Of a stretch of 16,090 nt of DNA, positions 1-7,214 are shown piece by piece (the first letter of the stretch is position 1; each line of letters opens with the position of its first letter). Origin of the DNA: Actinomycetota bacterium (GTDB lineage Bacteria > Actinomycetota > Actinomycetes > Nanopelagicales > Nanopelagicaceae); contig RGOY01000012.1 in the NCBI GenBank assembly GCA_010028225.1, forward strand, positions 1 to 16,090, written 5' to 3'. The position numbers were made by a program, and so were the translations under genes. The notes under the pieces were generated by a model. The model was given only the letters and a program-made list of their open reading frames with translations, was not told the DNA's origin and did not search any database.

Positions 1-30
1 AAGGGTTACTTCTAACCGATATCTAGCGCT

Positions 31-1212
31 TTACTTGATCGCGTTCTCACCAGTCAGAGCAAATCCCACAACGAGTGCATGTATCTCGTGAGTGCCCTCA
101 TAGGTTAAAACCGTCTCCAAATTGCTCATATGGCGAAATATCGGATACTCAGTAGTGATTCCTGCTCCGCCGAGAATTGATCGAGCCGAGCGAGCGACCT
201 CTAGCGCACTCTGGACATTGTGATATTTACCCATGCTTATCTGCTCCGGCTCTATCTTTCCGGCATCTTTCAAATCAGCAAGATGATAGGCAAGAAGAAG
301 TGATGCAGTAACTTTCGAGGCCATCTCCGCGTACTTTGCCTGGGTCAATTGATAGGCAGATATTGGGCGATCGAATTGGATCCGAGTCTTTCCATAGCCA
401 AGTGAACTCTCAAGGCAATCTCGGGCAGCACCGACGACTCCGAAGATGATGCCAAAACGAGCCTCAGCAAGGCACATCAATGGAGCGCGAAGGCTTGTCG
501 CTTTCGGTAGTCGACACTCATCTGGAATACGCATATTTTCAAAAACCAGCTCTGATGTTATTGAGGCACGAAGTGAGAGCTTATGTTTGATGAGATTGGC
601 CTTAAAACCTTTTGTCTCGGTTGGTACTGCGAACCCACGAATACCTTCATCGGTATTAGCCCAGACGATTGCTACATCAGCGATATTGCCGTTAGTGATC
701 CACATTTTTGAGCCATTGATCACCCAATCACTGCCATCACGCTTGGCGAAAGTTCTCATCCCAGATGGGTTCGAGCCAAAATCAGCTTCAGTAAGTCCAA
801 AACATCCGATCAACTCACCCTTTGCCATCCCTGGTAACCATCGCTCTTTTTGAGCATCACTTCCATATTCATGGATCGCAAACATCGAAAGTGATCCCTG
901 TACTGAGACAAGCGATCTCAGGCCGGAATCAACTGCCTCTAACTCCAGACATGCAAGGCCGTAGGACAGAGCATCAGATCCTGCACATCCATAGCCATCT
1001 AAATGCATCCCGAGGATTCCAAGTGATCCGACTTCACGGGCGATTTCTCTGGCAGGAATCTCTCCACTTTCGAACCAGTCACCAATCTTCGGTCTAAGTT
1101 CTCGATCCGAAAATTCTCGAAGCATCTTCTTTAGCGCGCGTTGTTCTTCATCCAGGCGCACATCAAGTGCCAAAAGATCGGTGAGATTTCGAGCGGATTT
1201 CTCTTTGCTCAT
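31..1212 (-). CDS. gcdH: Glutaryl-CoA dehydrogenase-type acyl-CoA dehydrogenase
   Basis: 393-aa FAD-dependent acyl-CoA dehydrogenase, expected to oxidise and decarboxylate glutaryl-CoA to crotonyl-CoA in the cytoplasm, the last committed step of lysine and tryptophan breakdown. Visible marks: an N-terminal helical domain, the flavin/substrate segment GCFGLTEADFGSNPSGM, WITNG, and the C-terminal TYEGTHEIHAL with the catalytic-base glutamate at E372. The segment RSLVSVQ (R99, S103) matches the Arg and Ser that bind the free carboxylate of glutaryl-CoA in characterised GCDHs, which separates it from ordinary fatty acyl-CoA dehydrogenases. Full family length. It is last in a minus-strand operon, 9 nt after the oxidase gene; no strong Shine-Dalgarno is seen. 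The alternative is another short dicarboxylyl-CoA dehydrogenase; I favour GCDH. Confidence 0.9.
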   Translation of the reverse strand: MSKEKSARNLTDLLALDVRLDEEQRALKKMLREFSDRELRPKIGDWFESGEIPAREIAREVGSLGILGMHLDGYGCAGSDALSYGLACLELEAVDSGLRSLVSVQGSLSMFAIHEYGSDAQKERWLPGMAKGELIGCFGLTEADFGSNPSGMRTFAKRDGSDWVINGSKMWITNGNIADVAIVWANTDEGIRGFAVPTETKGFKANLIKHKLSLRASITSELVFENMRIPDECRLPKATSLRAPLMCLAEARFGIIFGVVGAARDCLESSLGYGKTRIQFDRPISAYQLTQAKYAEMASKVTASLLLAYHLADLKDAGKIEPEQISMGKYHNVQSALEVARSARSILGGAGITTEYPIFRHMSNLETVLTYEGTHEIHALVVGFALTGENAIK

Positions 1213-1221
1213 CTGGTCATC

Positions 1222-2385
1222 TTAGACGATATTTAATTCTGGTCTTAATGAATCTGGTCGAGTGAACCGCTCGGCAGTGAGGGCAGCAATATTGATAAAC
1301 GGCTCTCTTTCGAGATATAGGTCACGCAAGATCTCTCCGATTGCAGGGCCTTGTAAGAAGCCATGGCCGCTAAATCCTGTTGCATAAAAAAACCTACTTA
1401 TAGATGTGTACTCACCCAAAATCGCATTGTGATCAGGTGTTACTTCATAGAGTCCGCTCCACCCACTCTGTATCCCTAAATCAAGAAGTCTCGGTGCCCG
1501 CTTCTCTGCAAGCAATCCAAGTTTTTCTGCGAATTGCGGGTCTCGTTTGAGTTCAAAACCAGGCGGATTCGTTGAATCAGAAAATCCCATCAATATTCCT
1601 CGGCCTTCTCGGTGCCAATAGAGCGACGTTGAATAGTCAATCGTCATTGGGAATTCTTTCGGTAAGTCAGCAAAACTCTCACCAAGCGGCTCTGTGATCG
1701 CAAGTTCTCGTCGGTATGGCGTTACAGGCAGGTCAAGTCCCACCATCATTGCAATTTCAGGTGACCATGCTCCCGCACAATTGATAACAGCTTGTGTTTC
1801 AACTCTGCCCGCACTCGTTGAGACTGCATTGATCTCACCGCCACTATGGTCGATTCCCGTAACTCGAACACCTGTCTTCACTGTTGCGCCAAGTTTGCGA
1901 GCCGCTTGGGCGTAACCGAGAACTACCGACTCAGGTGTGCAATGACCGTCATTGGGCGTAAAGGAACATGCAAGGACGCCATCTTCACTCAAAAGTGGCG
2001 AGATCTTGGAAGCCTCCTGTGCACTGAGCATGCGAGATTCGACTCCTAGGCTCCTTTGCAACTCGGTCGATTCTTCAAATCGCGTGACATCTTCGCTCTT
2101 GGTGAGGGCGAAGAGATAGCCCGGACGATGCAGATCGATTTCATAGCCAGGGCGCTCTAAGAAACGAGAGAAGAGATCAAGTGAACGCGCTCCTAATGCG
2201 ATATTCAACTCATCTGAGAAGTTTGCTCGAACACCACCTGCTGCCTTCGACGTTGAACCGCTTGCAAGTTCATTTGCTTCGAAGAGCGCAACCGATATCC
2301 CAGCTTCAGCGAGATGAAAGGCCGTTGATGTGCCCATCACTCCCCCGCCGACGACTACGACATCGACTCTTTCTGGCAACTGCAT
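1222..2385 (-). CDS. FAD-dependent amine/amino-acid oxidase, DAO family (sarcosine oxidase beta-like)
   Basis: 387-aa flavoenzyme. The N-terminus carries the Rossmann FAD motif GGGVMG at residues 13-18, followed by ASGSTSKAAGGVRANF, the typical flavin-contact region of sarcosine oxidase beta/dimethylglycine-type enzymes. The C-terminal segment YATGFSGHGFLQGPAIGE is the second FAD-binding signature of the family. It should oxidise a secondary or N-alkyl amino acid (sarcosine, pipecolate, proline-like or N-methyl substrates are all possible), passing electrons to O2 or an acceptor. Only 1 nt separates it from the broken aldehyde dehydrogenase and 9 nt from gcdH, so it is co-transcribed with both. 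The neighbours make a substrate in lysine/pipecolate breakdown attractive, but the sequence alone does not fix the substrate. No signal peptide; cytoplasmic. Confidence 0.88.
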   Translation of the reverse strand: MQLPERVDVVVVGGGVMGTSTAFHLAEAGISVALFEANELASGSTSKAAGGVRANFSDELNIALGARSLDLFSRFLERPGYEIDLHRPGYLFALTKSEDVTRFEESTELQRSLGVESRMLSAQEASKISPLLSEDGVLACSFTPNDGHCTPESVVLGYAQAARKLGATVKTGVRVTGIDHSGGEINAVSTSAGRVETQAVINCAGAWSPEIAMMVGLDLPVTPYRRELAITEPLGESFADLPKEFPMTIDYSTSLYWHREGRGILMGFSDSTNPPGFELKRDPQFAEKLGLLAEKRAPRLLDLGIQSGWSGLYEVTPDHNAILGEYTSISRFFYATGFSGHGFLQGPAIGEILRDLYLEREPFINIAALTAERFTRPDSLRPELNIV

Positions 2386-2386
2386 A

Positions 2387-3804
2387 TCAGAGCGTGAAAT
2401 CAGGATTGTGCTCGATCTCGATCACATCCATCTGCGCTTTCTGCAACTTATTCGACCAATCCCAGTTCATCGATTGCCATCTCGTGAATTGATCGAGCAC
2501 CCAGATACCGCTCTGTCTCGATCCATTTCCACTCTTGCCGTTTCCACCAAAGGGAAGGTGTGCCTCAGCTCCTGATGTGGAGTTATTGATAGAGACCATG
2601 CCCGCAGAGATTCCTTCTCGAAAGCGCCAGACACTCTCCGGATTTGTCGTGTAGATCGCGGATGAGAGTCCGTAACCATGTCCATTAGAAAGTTCGATCG
2701 CTTGATCTAAATCCTTGAACGATCCAACAGTGACGAGTGGACCAAATGTCTCGGTGTAATAGAGCTCATCATCGCTCTTTATGCCTGAGACGATTGTTGG
2801 ATGGGCATAGATTCCCTGCGAAGGATCCCCAACAAATCGATCATCGGTCCATAGAGAACATCTTGGAATGGATCGCCAACCTTTGCTTCCTCGACTAGTT
2901 TCGAATATCTAGCCAAGAACTGATCATGAATGGATTCGTGAAGCCAGAGAGTTCCAAGGGATGTGCAGCGTTGACCTGCAGTACCAAAGCCTGCGAAGAG
3001 CGCTCCATCGAGAGCGAGATCAAGATTCGCATCAGGCATAACCACCATCGGATTCTTGCCACCAAGTTCCAAGCAGGCGCTCTGGACATATTCCCCTGTC
3101 TTTGCACCGATACGCCGTCCCACTTCAGTCGATCCAGTGAAACCAACTTTATTAATCAGTCCTTGCTTGAGACCCTCTTCAAGAGCTTCGAATGTTTCTG
3201 CACCCTCTGCAACAACAGTAATAAGGAGATCTTGAGGTATTCCACCAGCATGAAAGAGTGAAGTAAGCGCCTCGGCCACAACTGGTGTGAATTCAGATGG
3301 TTTCCAGACGACAGAATTTCCCGCTAAGAGTGCAGGAACGATGTACCACGAAGGAACAGCAGCGGGAAAGTTTCCTGCGGTGATGACGAAGACACTTCCA
3401 ACAGGATTTCTAAAGGTGAAGAGGTTCTTCTTTGGCATCTCACTTGGAACTGTCTGTCCGTAGAGCCTTCGTCCTTCGCCGAGAAAGAAGTCACAGGTGT
3501 CAATAACTTCTTGCACTTCACCAAGCGCTTCTCGATAAACCTTACCCATCTCGCGAGTGACTAACTTCGAAAGGGCTTCTTTGTTCTTCTCCACAAGGCG
3601 TCCAACATTTGCGATAACGCGCCCACGCGCCGGGGCGGGGACCTTCGCCCAATTCTCTTGCGCCCTCTTGGCTCTTCGCAAGGCCTCAACAATCTCTGCA
3701 CTCGTTGCGGCTCTGGCCTCTCCGACTTTATCGGTGAGATTGGAAGGACTGTATGAAGTAAATGTCATCTCGTTATCTAACACCAAAGAGGGATGAAATT
3801 CCAT
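2387..3804 (-). pseudogene. Aldehyde dehydrogenase (ALDH7-like), interrupted by internal loss and frameshift
   Basis: The first part (3804 down to about 2836) encodes a clean NAD(P)-aldehyde dehydrogenase: WKPSEFTPV, GFTGSTEVG, the base glutamate in ELGGK and the catalytic cysteine C280 in GTAGQRCTS, then HESIHD and YGPMID. The frame then runs to a stop at 2779. The remainder continues in another frame from about 2842 to the stop at 2387: RFVGDPSQGIYAHPTIVSG, ETFGPLVTV, GYGLSSAIYT and SGAEAHLPFGG, about 152 residues without stops. Only about 15 residues lie between YGPM and PTIV, where ALDH7 enzymes have about 38, so coding sequence was lost as well as frame. HESIHD and SGAE resemble antiquitin (2-aminoadipate semialdehyde dehydrogenase). 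First gene of the operon with the DAO oxidase and gcdH. Start at 3804 is uncertain; ATG at 3768 is an alternative. Probably non-functional as written, unless the assembly is wrong. Confidence 0.85.
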
Positions 3805-5467
3805 GAGTTATTGTTCATCTGTGACGCACACTGTTGCCGATGCAATCCTTCGCATTCTTGCATCTCACGGAGTCCGCTACGCATTCGGAATTCCTGGAGT
3901 CCATAATCTCGCCTTCTGGAAGTCAGATTTACCCGGAGCCCCTCGAATCATCAGCGTTCGACATGAACAGAGCGCTGTTTATGCCGCTGATGGAATCGCG
4001 CGTGCAACTGGTGGACTCGGCGTTGCACTGACCACCACAGGCCCTGGCGCAGCCAACACCCTCGGTGCATTCGGTGAAGCATCAATTTCCAGATCACCAC
4101 TCTTAGTCATCTCATCCGAAGCCCCGATTGCCTCTCGAACTCCAGGGATCTACCGCGGATATCTCCATGAGATGACTGATCAAGCATCTCTCTTTACGCC
4201 ACTTGCGAAAGTAGGTGAATCAGGCGCACCACTTGCGAAGAGTGCGTCGAACTCGATGGAAGCGATTGAGTTTCTCAAGGAGATGATCGTTGAAATCACG
4301 AAAGCTCCTTCTGGTGCAGGCTACTTAGGAATCCCCGCAGATATTCTCTCGGCATCCTTTGACGGAGATCTAGATGTTCCGAAGCCACCTTCGACGAAGC
4401 CAATCAATGTCGAATCTCTAGCTGAGGCGTTCAAAGATTCGAAGCGAATCATTTTCTGGGTTGGGGGTGGCGCAACAGAGGTTGATCGTGAGATTACAGA
4501 ACTCTCTGAACTTCTTAAAGCGCCGATCATCACCACATTTGCGGGGCGTGGAATTGGTTCTCCGAGTCGCTATTCACTTCAGGTGCCGGTTCATGAAAAG
4601 GAAGTGAGTGAACTCCTCGCCAGCGCCGATCTGTTAATCATCATGGGAAGTCAGTTCGATGGGATGAATACGAAGAACTGGACACTCAAACTCCCAGAGA
4701 AAATCGCAGTGATTGATGCTGCTCCAGAACTTATAGAGAGAAATTCCCCTGTAGATATCTCACTAAAAACAGATCTAGAGCCCAGACTCTTTGAGACGCT
4801 TCTCAATCTGCTCAAAACAAAAGAAGTAAGTGGATGGAACGAGTGGGCCGAGGTCGCATCAATTAATCAGAGCGCACGTGCGCGAATATCTTCAACGCCT
4901 GAAGGAAAATCTGGGATGAGGCTTGTCGATGCAATCGATCGAAGTTGGCCCCTCGAAGGTCGAATCGTCTTGGATATGTGCATCGCCGGATATTGGTCAG
5001 GCGGATATCTTCAAGGCAAACGAGCGCGGAGAATCGCTTATCCAGTTGGATGGGGGACTCTTGGGTTCGCTCTACCTACAAGCATTGGCGCGGCAATAGA
5101 TGGGACGCAAACGCTTGTCGTTGCGGGAGATGGCGGAATTGCCTTTGCACTCGCTGAACTTGCGACCCTAGTTCAAGAATCTCTCCCAGTAACCATCTTG
5201 CTTCACGACGATGGTGGCTACGGAATGTTGCGCTATGACCAGAAGGTAATGAATGCTGCCGAGCGAGGGGTAGATCTCGTAAATCCAGATTGGCGATTAC
5301 TTTCCGAGAGTTTTGGAATTCGTTTCAAAGAGACGACGCTAGATTCTCTGACGAATGATCTTATGGAAGCGCAAAAGATAAAGGGACCAAATCTTTTGAT
5401 CTTGCGCGAACCACTCTCACCGCCGAGAACGACATCACCGCGCTGGAGAGAGAGCGAAGCAAACTAG
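3803..5467 (+). CDS. Thiamine-diphosphate enzyme, acetolactate synthase / 2-oxoacid decarboxylase superfamily
   Basis: 554 aa, normal length for the family, with the three expected domains. The N-terminal pyrimidine-binding domain has GIPGVHN and the cofactor-activating glutamate E55 in RHEQSA, then TTGPGAAN. The middle domain (about 190-330) has WVGGGATE and IIMGSQFD. The C-terminal domain has GWGTLGFALP and the Mg-TPP motif GDGG (442-445), ending at HDDGGYG (468-474), where the textbook NN pair is DD. It should decarboxylate or condense a 2-oxo acid; the substrate cannot be read from sequence. Next to gcdH and an aldehyde dehydrogenase, 2-oxoadipate decarboxylation to glutarate semialdehyde is a reasonable guess; an IlvB-like role without a small subunit is the alternative. 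The ATG at 3803 has GAGGG about 10 nt upstream; a GTG at 3821, preceded by TATTGT 6 nt before it, would give a more usual N-terminus (MTHTVADAIL). Confidence 0.85.
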   Translation: MSYCSSVTHTVADAILRILASHGVRYAFGIPGVHNLAFWKSDLPGAPRIISVRHEQSAVYAADGIARATGGLGVALTTTGPGAANTLGAFGEASISRSPLLVISSEAPIASRTPGIYRGYLHEMTDQASLFTPLAKVGESGAPLAKSASNSMEAIEFLKEMIVEITKAPSGAGYLGIPADILSASFDGDLDVPKPPSTKPINVESLAEAFKDSKRIIFWVGGGATEVDREITELSELLKAPIITTFAGRGIGSPSRYSLQVPVHEKEVSELLASADLLIIMGSQFDGMNTKNWTLKLPEKIAVIDAAPELIERNSPVDISLKTDLEPRLFETLLNLLKTKEVSGWNEWAEVASINQSARARISSTPEGKSGMRLVDAIDRSWPLEGRIVLDMCIAGYWSGGYLQGKRARRIAYPVGWGTLGFALPTSIGAAIDGTQTLVVAGDGGIAFALAELATLVQESLPVTILLHDDGGYGMLRYDQKVMNAAERGVDLVNPDWRLLSESFGIRFKETTLDSLTNDLMEAQKIKGPNLLILREPLSPPRTTSPRWRESEAN

Positions 5468-5679
5468 CGAGTCAGCCCGGCTTCTCCCAGAAAGAAGAAG
5501 ATTGTTAACGCTACTGCTGCCCAAAGAAAACCACTCCACCACGATTGGCTTAACTTCATCTTGTAAGGCGTCCAGTCGAGGGCGGCCAGTTTCTTATCTT
5601 GGCGAATTTTGTTCCGGTAGTTGATGACCATGAATCCTGCGACAAATATCGCCCAAACGAACATAAAGCCACTCGTCAT
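5464..5679 (-). CDS. Small two-helix membrane protein, unknown function
   Basis: 71-aa protein with two hydrophobic stretches, about residues 5-20 (FMFVWAIFVAGFMVI) and 49-66 (WSGFLWAAVALTIFFFLG), separated by a basic, hydrophilic linker with RNKIRQDKK. This predicts a helical hairpin in the membrane. I do not recognise a named family. The last 4 nt overlap the 3' end of the convergent TPP-enzyme gene. Upstream of the ATG lies TAGGCT followed by 6 nt, a possible -10 element for a leaderless message. It lies downstream of the GNAT gene on the same strand, with two small inverted repeats in the 57-nt gap. Clean hydrophobic pattern and packing support a real gene. Confidence 0.65.
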   Translation of the reverse strand: MTSGFMFVWAIFVAGFMVINYRNKIRQDKKLAALDWTPYKMKLSQSWWSGFLWAAVALTIFFFLGEAGLTR

Positions 5680-5691
5680 GGGGCGAGCCTA

Positions 5692-5731
5692 CCGAAAAAG
5701 GGTTTTTCCGGATCTTCAATCCAGATTGAAG
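5692..5731 (-). terminator. Two adjacent inverted repeats between the GNAT gene and the small membrane protein gene
   Basis: 5714-5721 CTTCAATC pairs perfectly with 5724-5731 GATTGAAG, with a 2-nt centre (in practice 7 pairs and a 4-nt loop). Immediately beside it, 5692-5711 holds an A-run and a T-run around GGG that can fold into a weak AT stem. Read on the minus strand they follow the GNAT stop codon. No clean U-tract follows the first stem, so a terminator or mRNA-stabilising role is only possible. Confidence 0.3.
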
Positions 5732-5736
5732 AAATT

Positions 5737-6222
5737 TCATAGTTGCTTATAAAAGTATGATCCCACTCGAGTCCATCCCCAGGCTTGATAGACAGATTCG
5801 ACGAGAAATCCTGTCGCAGAATCTAAGTAGAGAAGGCTCACTCCCCTGCGCTTAGCCTCATCACACCCTTTTCTCTCGAGTGCAGAACCAATCCCTCTTT
5901 TTTGATGTGTCGAATGCACCATCAACTTTCGAAATTCTCCGCGGTGACGTCCATTGGCTCGCATCTCCCTGGTGATGATGATGCAACCGGCTATGAGACC
6001 CTCGACTCGCGCTACGACGATGAAACTATCTCCATTGAGCTTGGAGATCTCACTCTGCCAAAACTCGAGTAAATCTCCATCGCTACTGGATTGAAGGAAT
6101 CCGATCGAGTTTCCGCCATCAATCGAATCACGAAGAAGCTTCACTAAAGCCTGGATATCGGCCTCGCTCAAGGCCAGCGCAGAGTCAATGATCTCGAGTT
6201 GAGATTGGTCACCGCTCATCAC
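5737..6222 (-). CDS. GNAT-family N-acetyltransferase
   Basis: 161-aa single-domain acetyltransferase using acetyl-CoA. The acetyl-CoA pyrophosphate loop is visible as QKRGIG (residues 107-112; consensus Q/R-x-x-G-x-G/A), preceded by the beta strand FRKLMVHSTH and followed by the helix SALERKGCDEAKRRG and the strand LLYLDSA. The C-terminus YQAWGWTRVGSYFYKQL is the usual last part of the fold. The acceptor (small amine, amino acid or protein) is unknown. The first codon is GTG at 6222, directly followed by ATG at 6219. A -35/-10 pair (TTGTCC, 17 nt, TAACAT) ends 6 nt before the GTG, so the transcript may begin at the start codon. It is divergent from the ornithine cyclodeaminase-like gene. Confidence 0.85.
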   Translation of the reverse strand: MMSGDQSQLEIIDSALALSEADIQALVKLLRDSIDGGNSIGFLQSSSDGDLLEFWQSEISKLNGDSFIVVARVEGLIAGCIIITREMRANGRHRGEFRKLMVHSTHQKRGIGSALERKGCDEAKRRGVSLLYLDSATGFLVESVYQAWGWTRVGSYFYKQL

Positions 6223-6228
6223 ATATCC

Positions 6229-6257
6229 ATGTTATTGCCAGCAGTGATTTAGGACAA
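6229..6257 (-). promoter_or_regulatory. Candidate promoter for the GNAT gene
   Basis: On the minus strand: TTGTCC (6257-6252), a 17-nt spacer, TAACAT (6234-6229). The spacing is ideal for a housekeeping sigma factor. Six nucleotides then precede the GTG at 6222, which would put the transcription start at or just beside the start codon. The same hexamer TAACAT occurs in the promoter candidate at 12311. Confidence 0.5.
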
Positions 6258-6263
6258 AGAGCA

Positions 6264-6293
6264 ATGACTAACTCACTACCCCTGCCATAGGAT
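6264..6293 (+). promoter_or_regulatory. Candidate promoter for the OCD-fusion-CoA-transferase operon
   Basis: ATGACT (6264-6269), an 18-nt spacer, TAGGAT (6288-6293), then 7 nt to the GTG at 6301. This would start a leaderless transcript at the GTG. The AGGA inside TAGGAT could instead be read as a Shine-Dalgarno 8 nt before the same GTG; both readings support 6301 as the start. It lies back to back with the GNAT promoter candidate. Confidence 0.42.
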
Positions 6294-6300
6294 TTTGGAT

Positions 6301-7209
6301 GTGGCCACCTTCTTATCGGGATCAGAGATAGAGGCGCTCTGCACTCTCGAAGAAGTGATGGAGACGCAGAGAGAAGTTTTTGCACGGCATGCACGCTCAG
6401 AGACAGTGCTCGGGCCTCGTGCAGTTCTCACTCAAGGCGAGAATGCACAGTTCTCCTATATTGCCAGGGCAAGAAGTGACGGCCCCACAATCGTCAAGTT
6501 TGGCACCGTTGTCCCATCCAACTCATCGCGAGGATTACCCGCCGTTCAAACAACTGTCGCCGTTCTTGATGCCACGACTGGTTCACCACGTTACTTCTTT
6601 GATGGTGAGACAGTGACACGGCTTCGAACCGTAGCCACCAGTATGGCTGTGGCAAAAGCTCTAGTACCGAGAGCCGAGAGAATCGCAGTTGTCGGTCTAG
6701 GTCATCAAGGTTTGGCCCATGCAAAGGCAGCAGCTGAGATATTCCAGCCAAAGGAACTCATTGGCATTCATCGCCAAGAAAAGAAAGCGAACAGCGGTCA
6801 ATCTGCTTTTACCGCAATAACTCCTGACATCTCATCACTAGAAGACTTTGATCTTGCTTTCCTCTGTACTAACTCCATGACCCCGGTACTTTTCAAGCCA
6901 CTCGCTGAAAGGTCACTGGTAGTTTCTATCGGATCATTTGCACCGAATCGTTCTGAGGTTTCTCCCACATTACTTTCAACGGCTGATCATCTCTATGTCG
7001 ATGACCCTTCAATCGCGATCGAACAATGCGGTTCTGTGAAAGAGGCTGACTCGTTGCCCGAGAAGAGATGGAGCGCTCCTGAGGGGATCGGTTCACTCTT
7101 TCAAGACCTTTCTCCTACCATTTCAGGAAGAAGTTATTTCTTTAGCGTGGGACTTGGTATTCAAGATGCCGCTCTCATTGAACTCCTTCTCAAGAAGAAG
7201 CAGGGGTAG
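6301..7209 (+). CDS. Ornithine cyclodeaminase / mu-crystallin family NAD(P)-dependent enzyme
   Basis: 302-aa protein of the OCD/mu-crystallin family, whose members include ornithine and lysine cyclodeaminases, alanine dehydrogenase and ketimine reductases acting on cyclic imines such as piperideine-2-carboxylate. Visible: the substrate-side lysine in IVKFGTVVP, the strand DGETVTRLRTVATS typical of the family, the Rossmann motif VVGLGHQG and the aspartate pair VDDPS that holds the catalytic Asp in OCD. Length is slightly short but complete. I start it at GTG 6301 rather than the in-frame TTG at 6295, because AGGA and a -10-like TAGGAT are correctly spaced for 6301. The fusion gene begins 5 nt after its stop, so they form one operon. 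The neighbours favour ketimine/pipecolate chemistry over ornithine, but that is inference. Confidence 0.87.
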   Translation: MATFLSGSEIEALCTLEEVMETQREVFARHARSETVLGPRAVLTQGENAQFSYIARARSDGPTIVKFGTVVPSNSSRGLPAVQTTVAVLDATTGSPRYFFDGETVTRLRTVATSMAVAKALVPRAERIAVVGLGHQGLAHAKAAAEIFQPKELIGIHRQEKKANSGQSAFTAITPDISSLEDFDLAFLCTNSMTPVLFKPLAERSLVVSIGSFAPNRSEVSPTLLSTADHLYVDDPSIAIEQCGSVKEADSLPEKRWSAPEGIGSLFQDLSPTISGRSYFFSVGLGIQDAALIELLLKKKQG

Positions 7210-7214
7210 GGACT

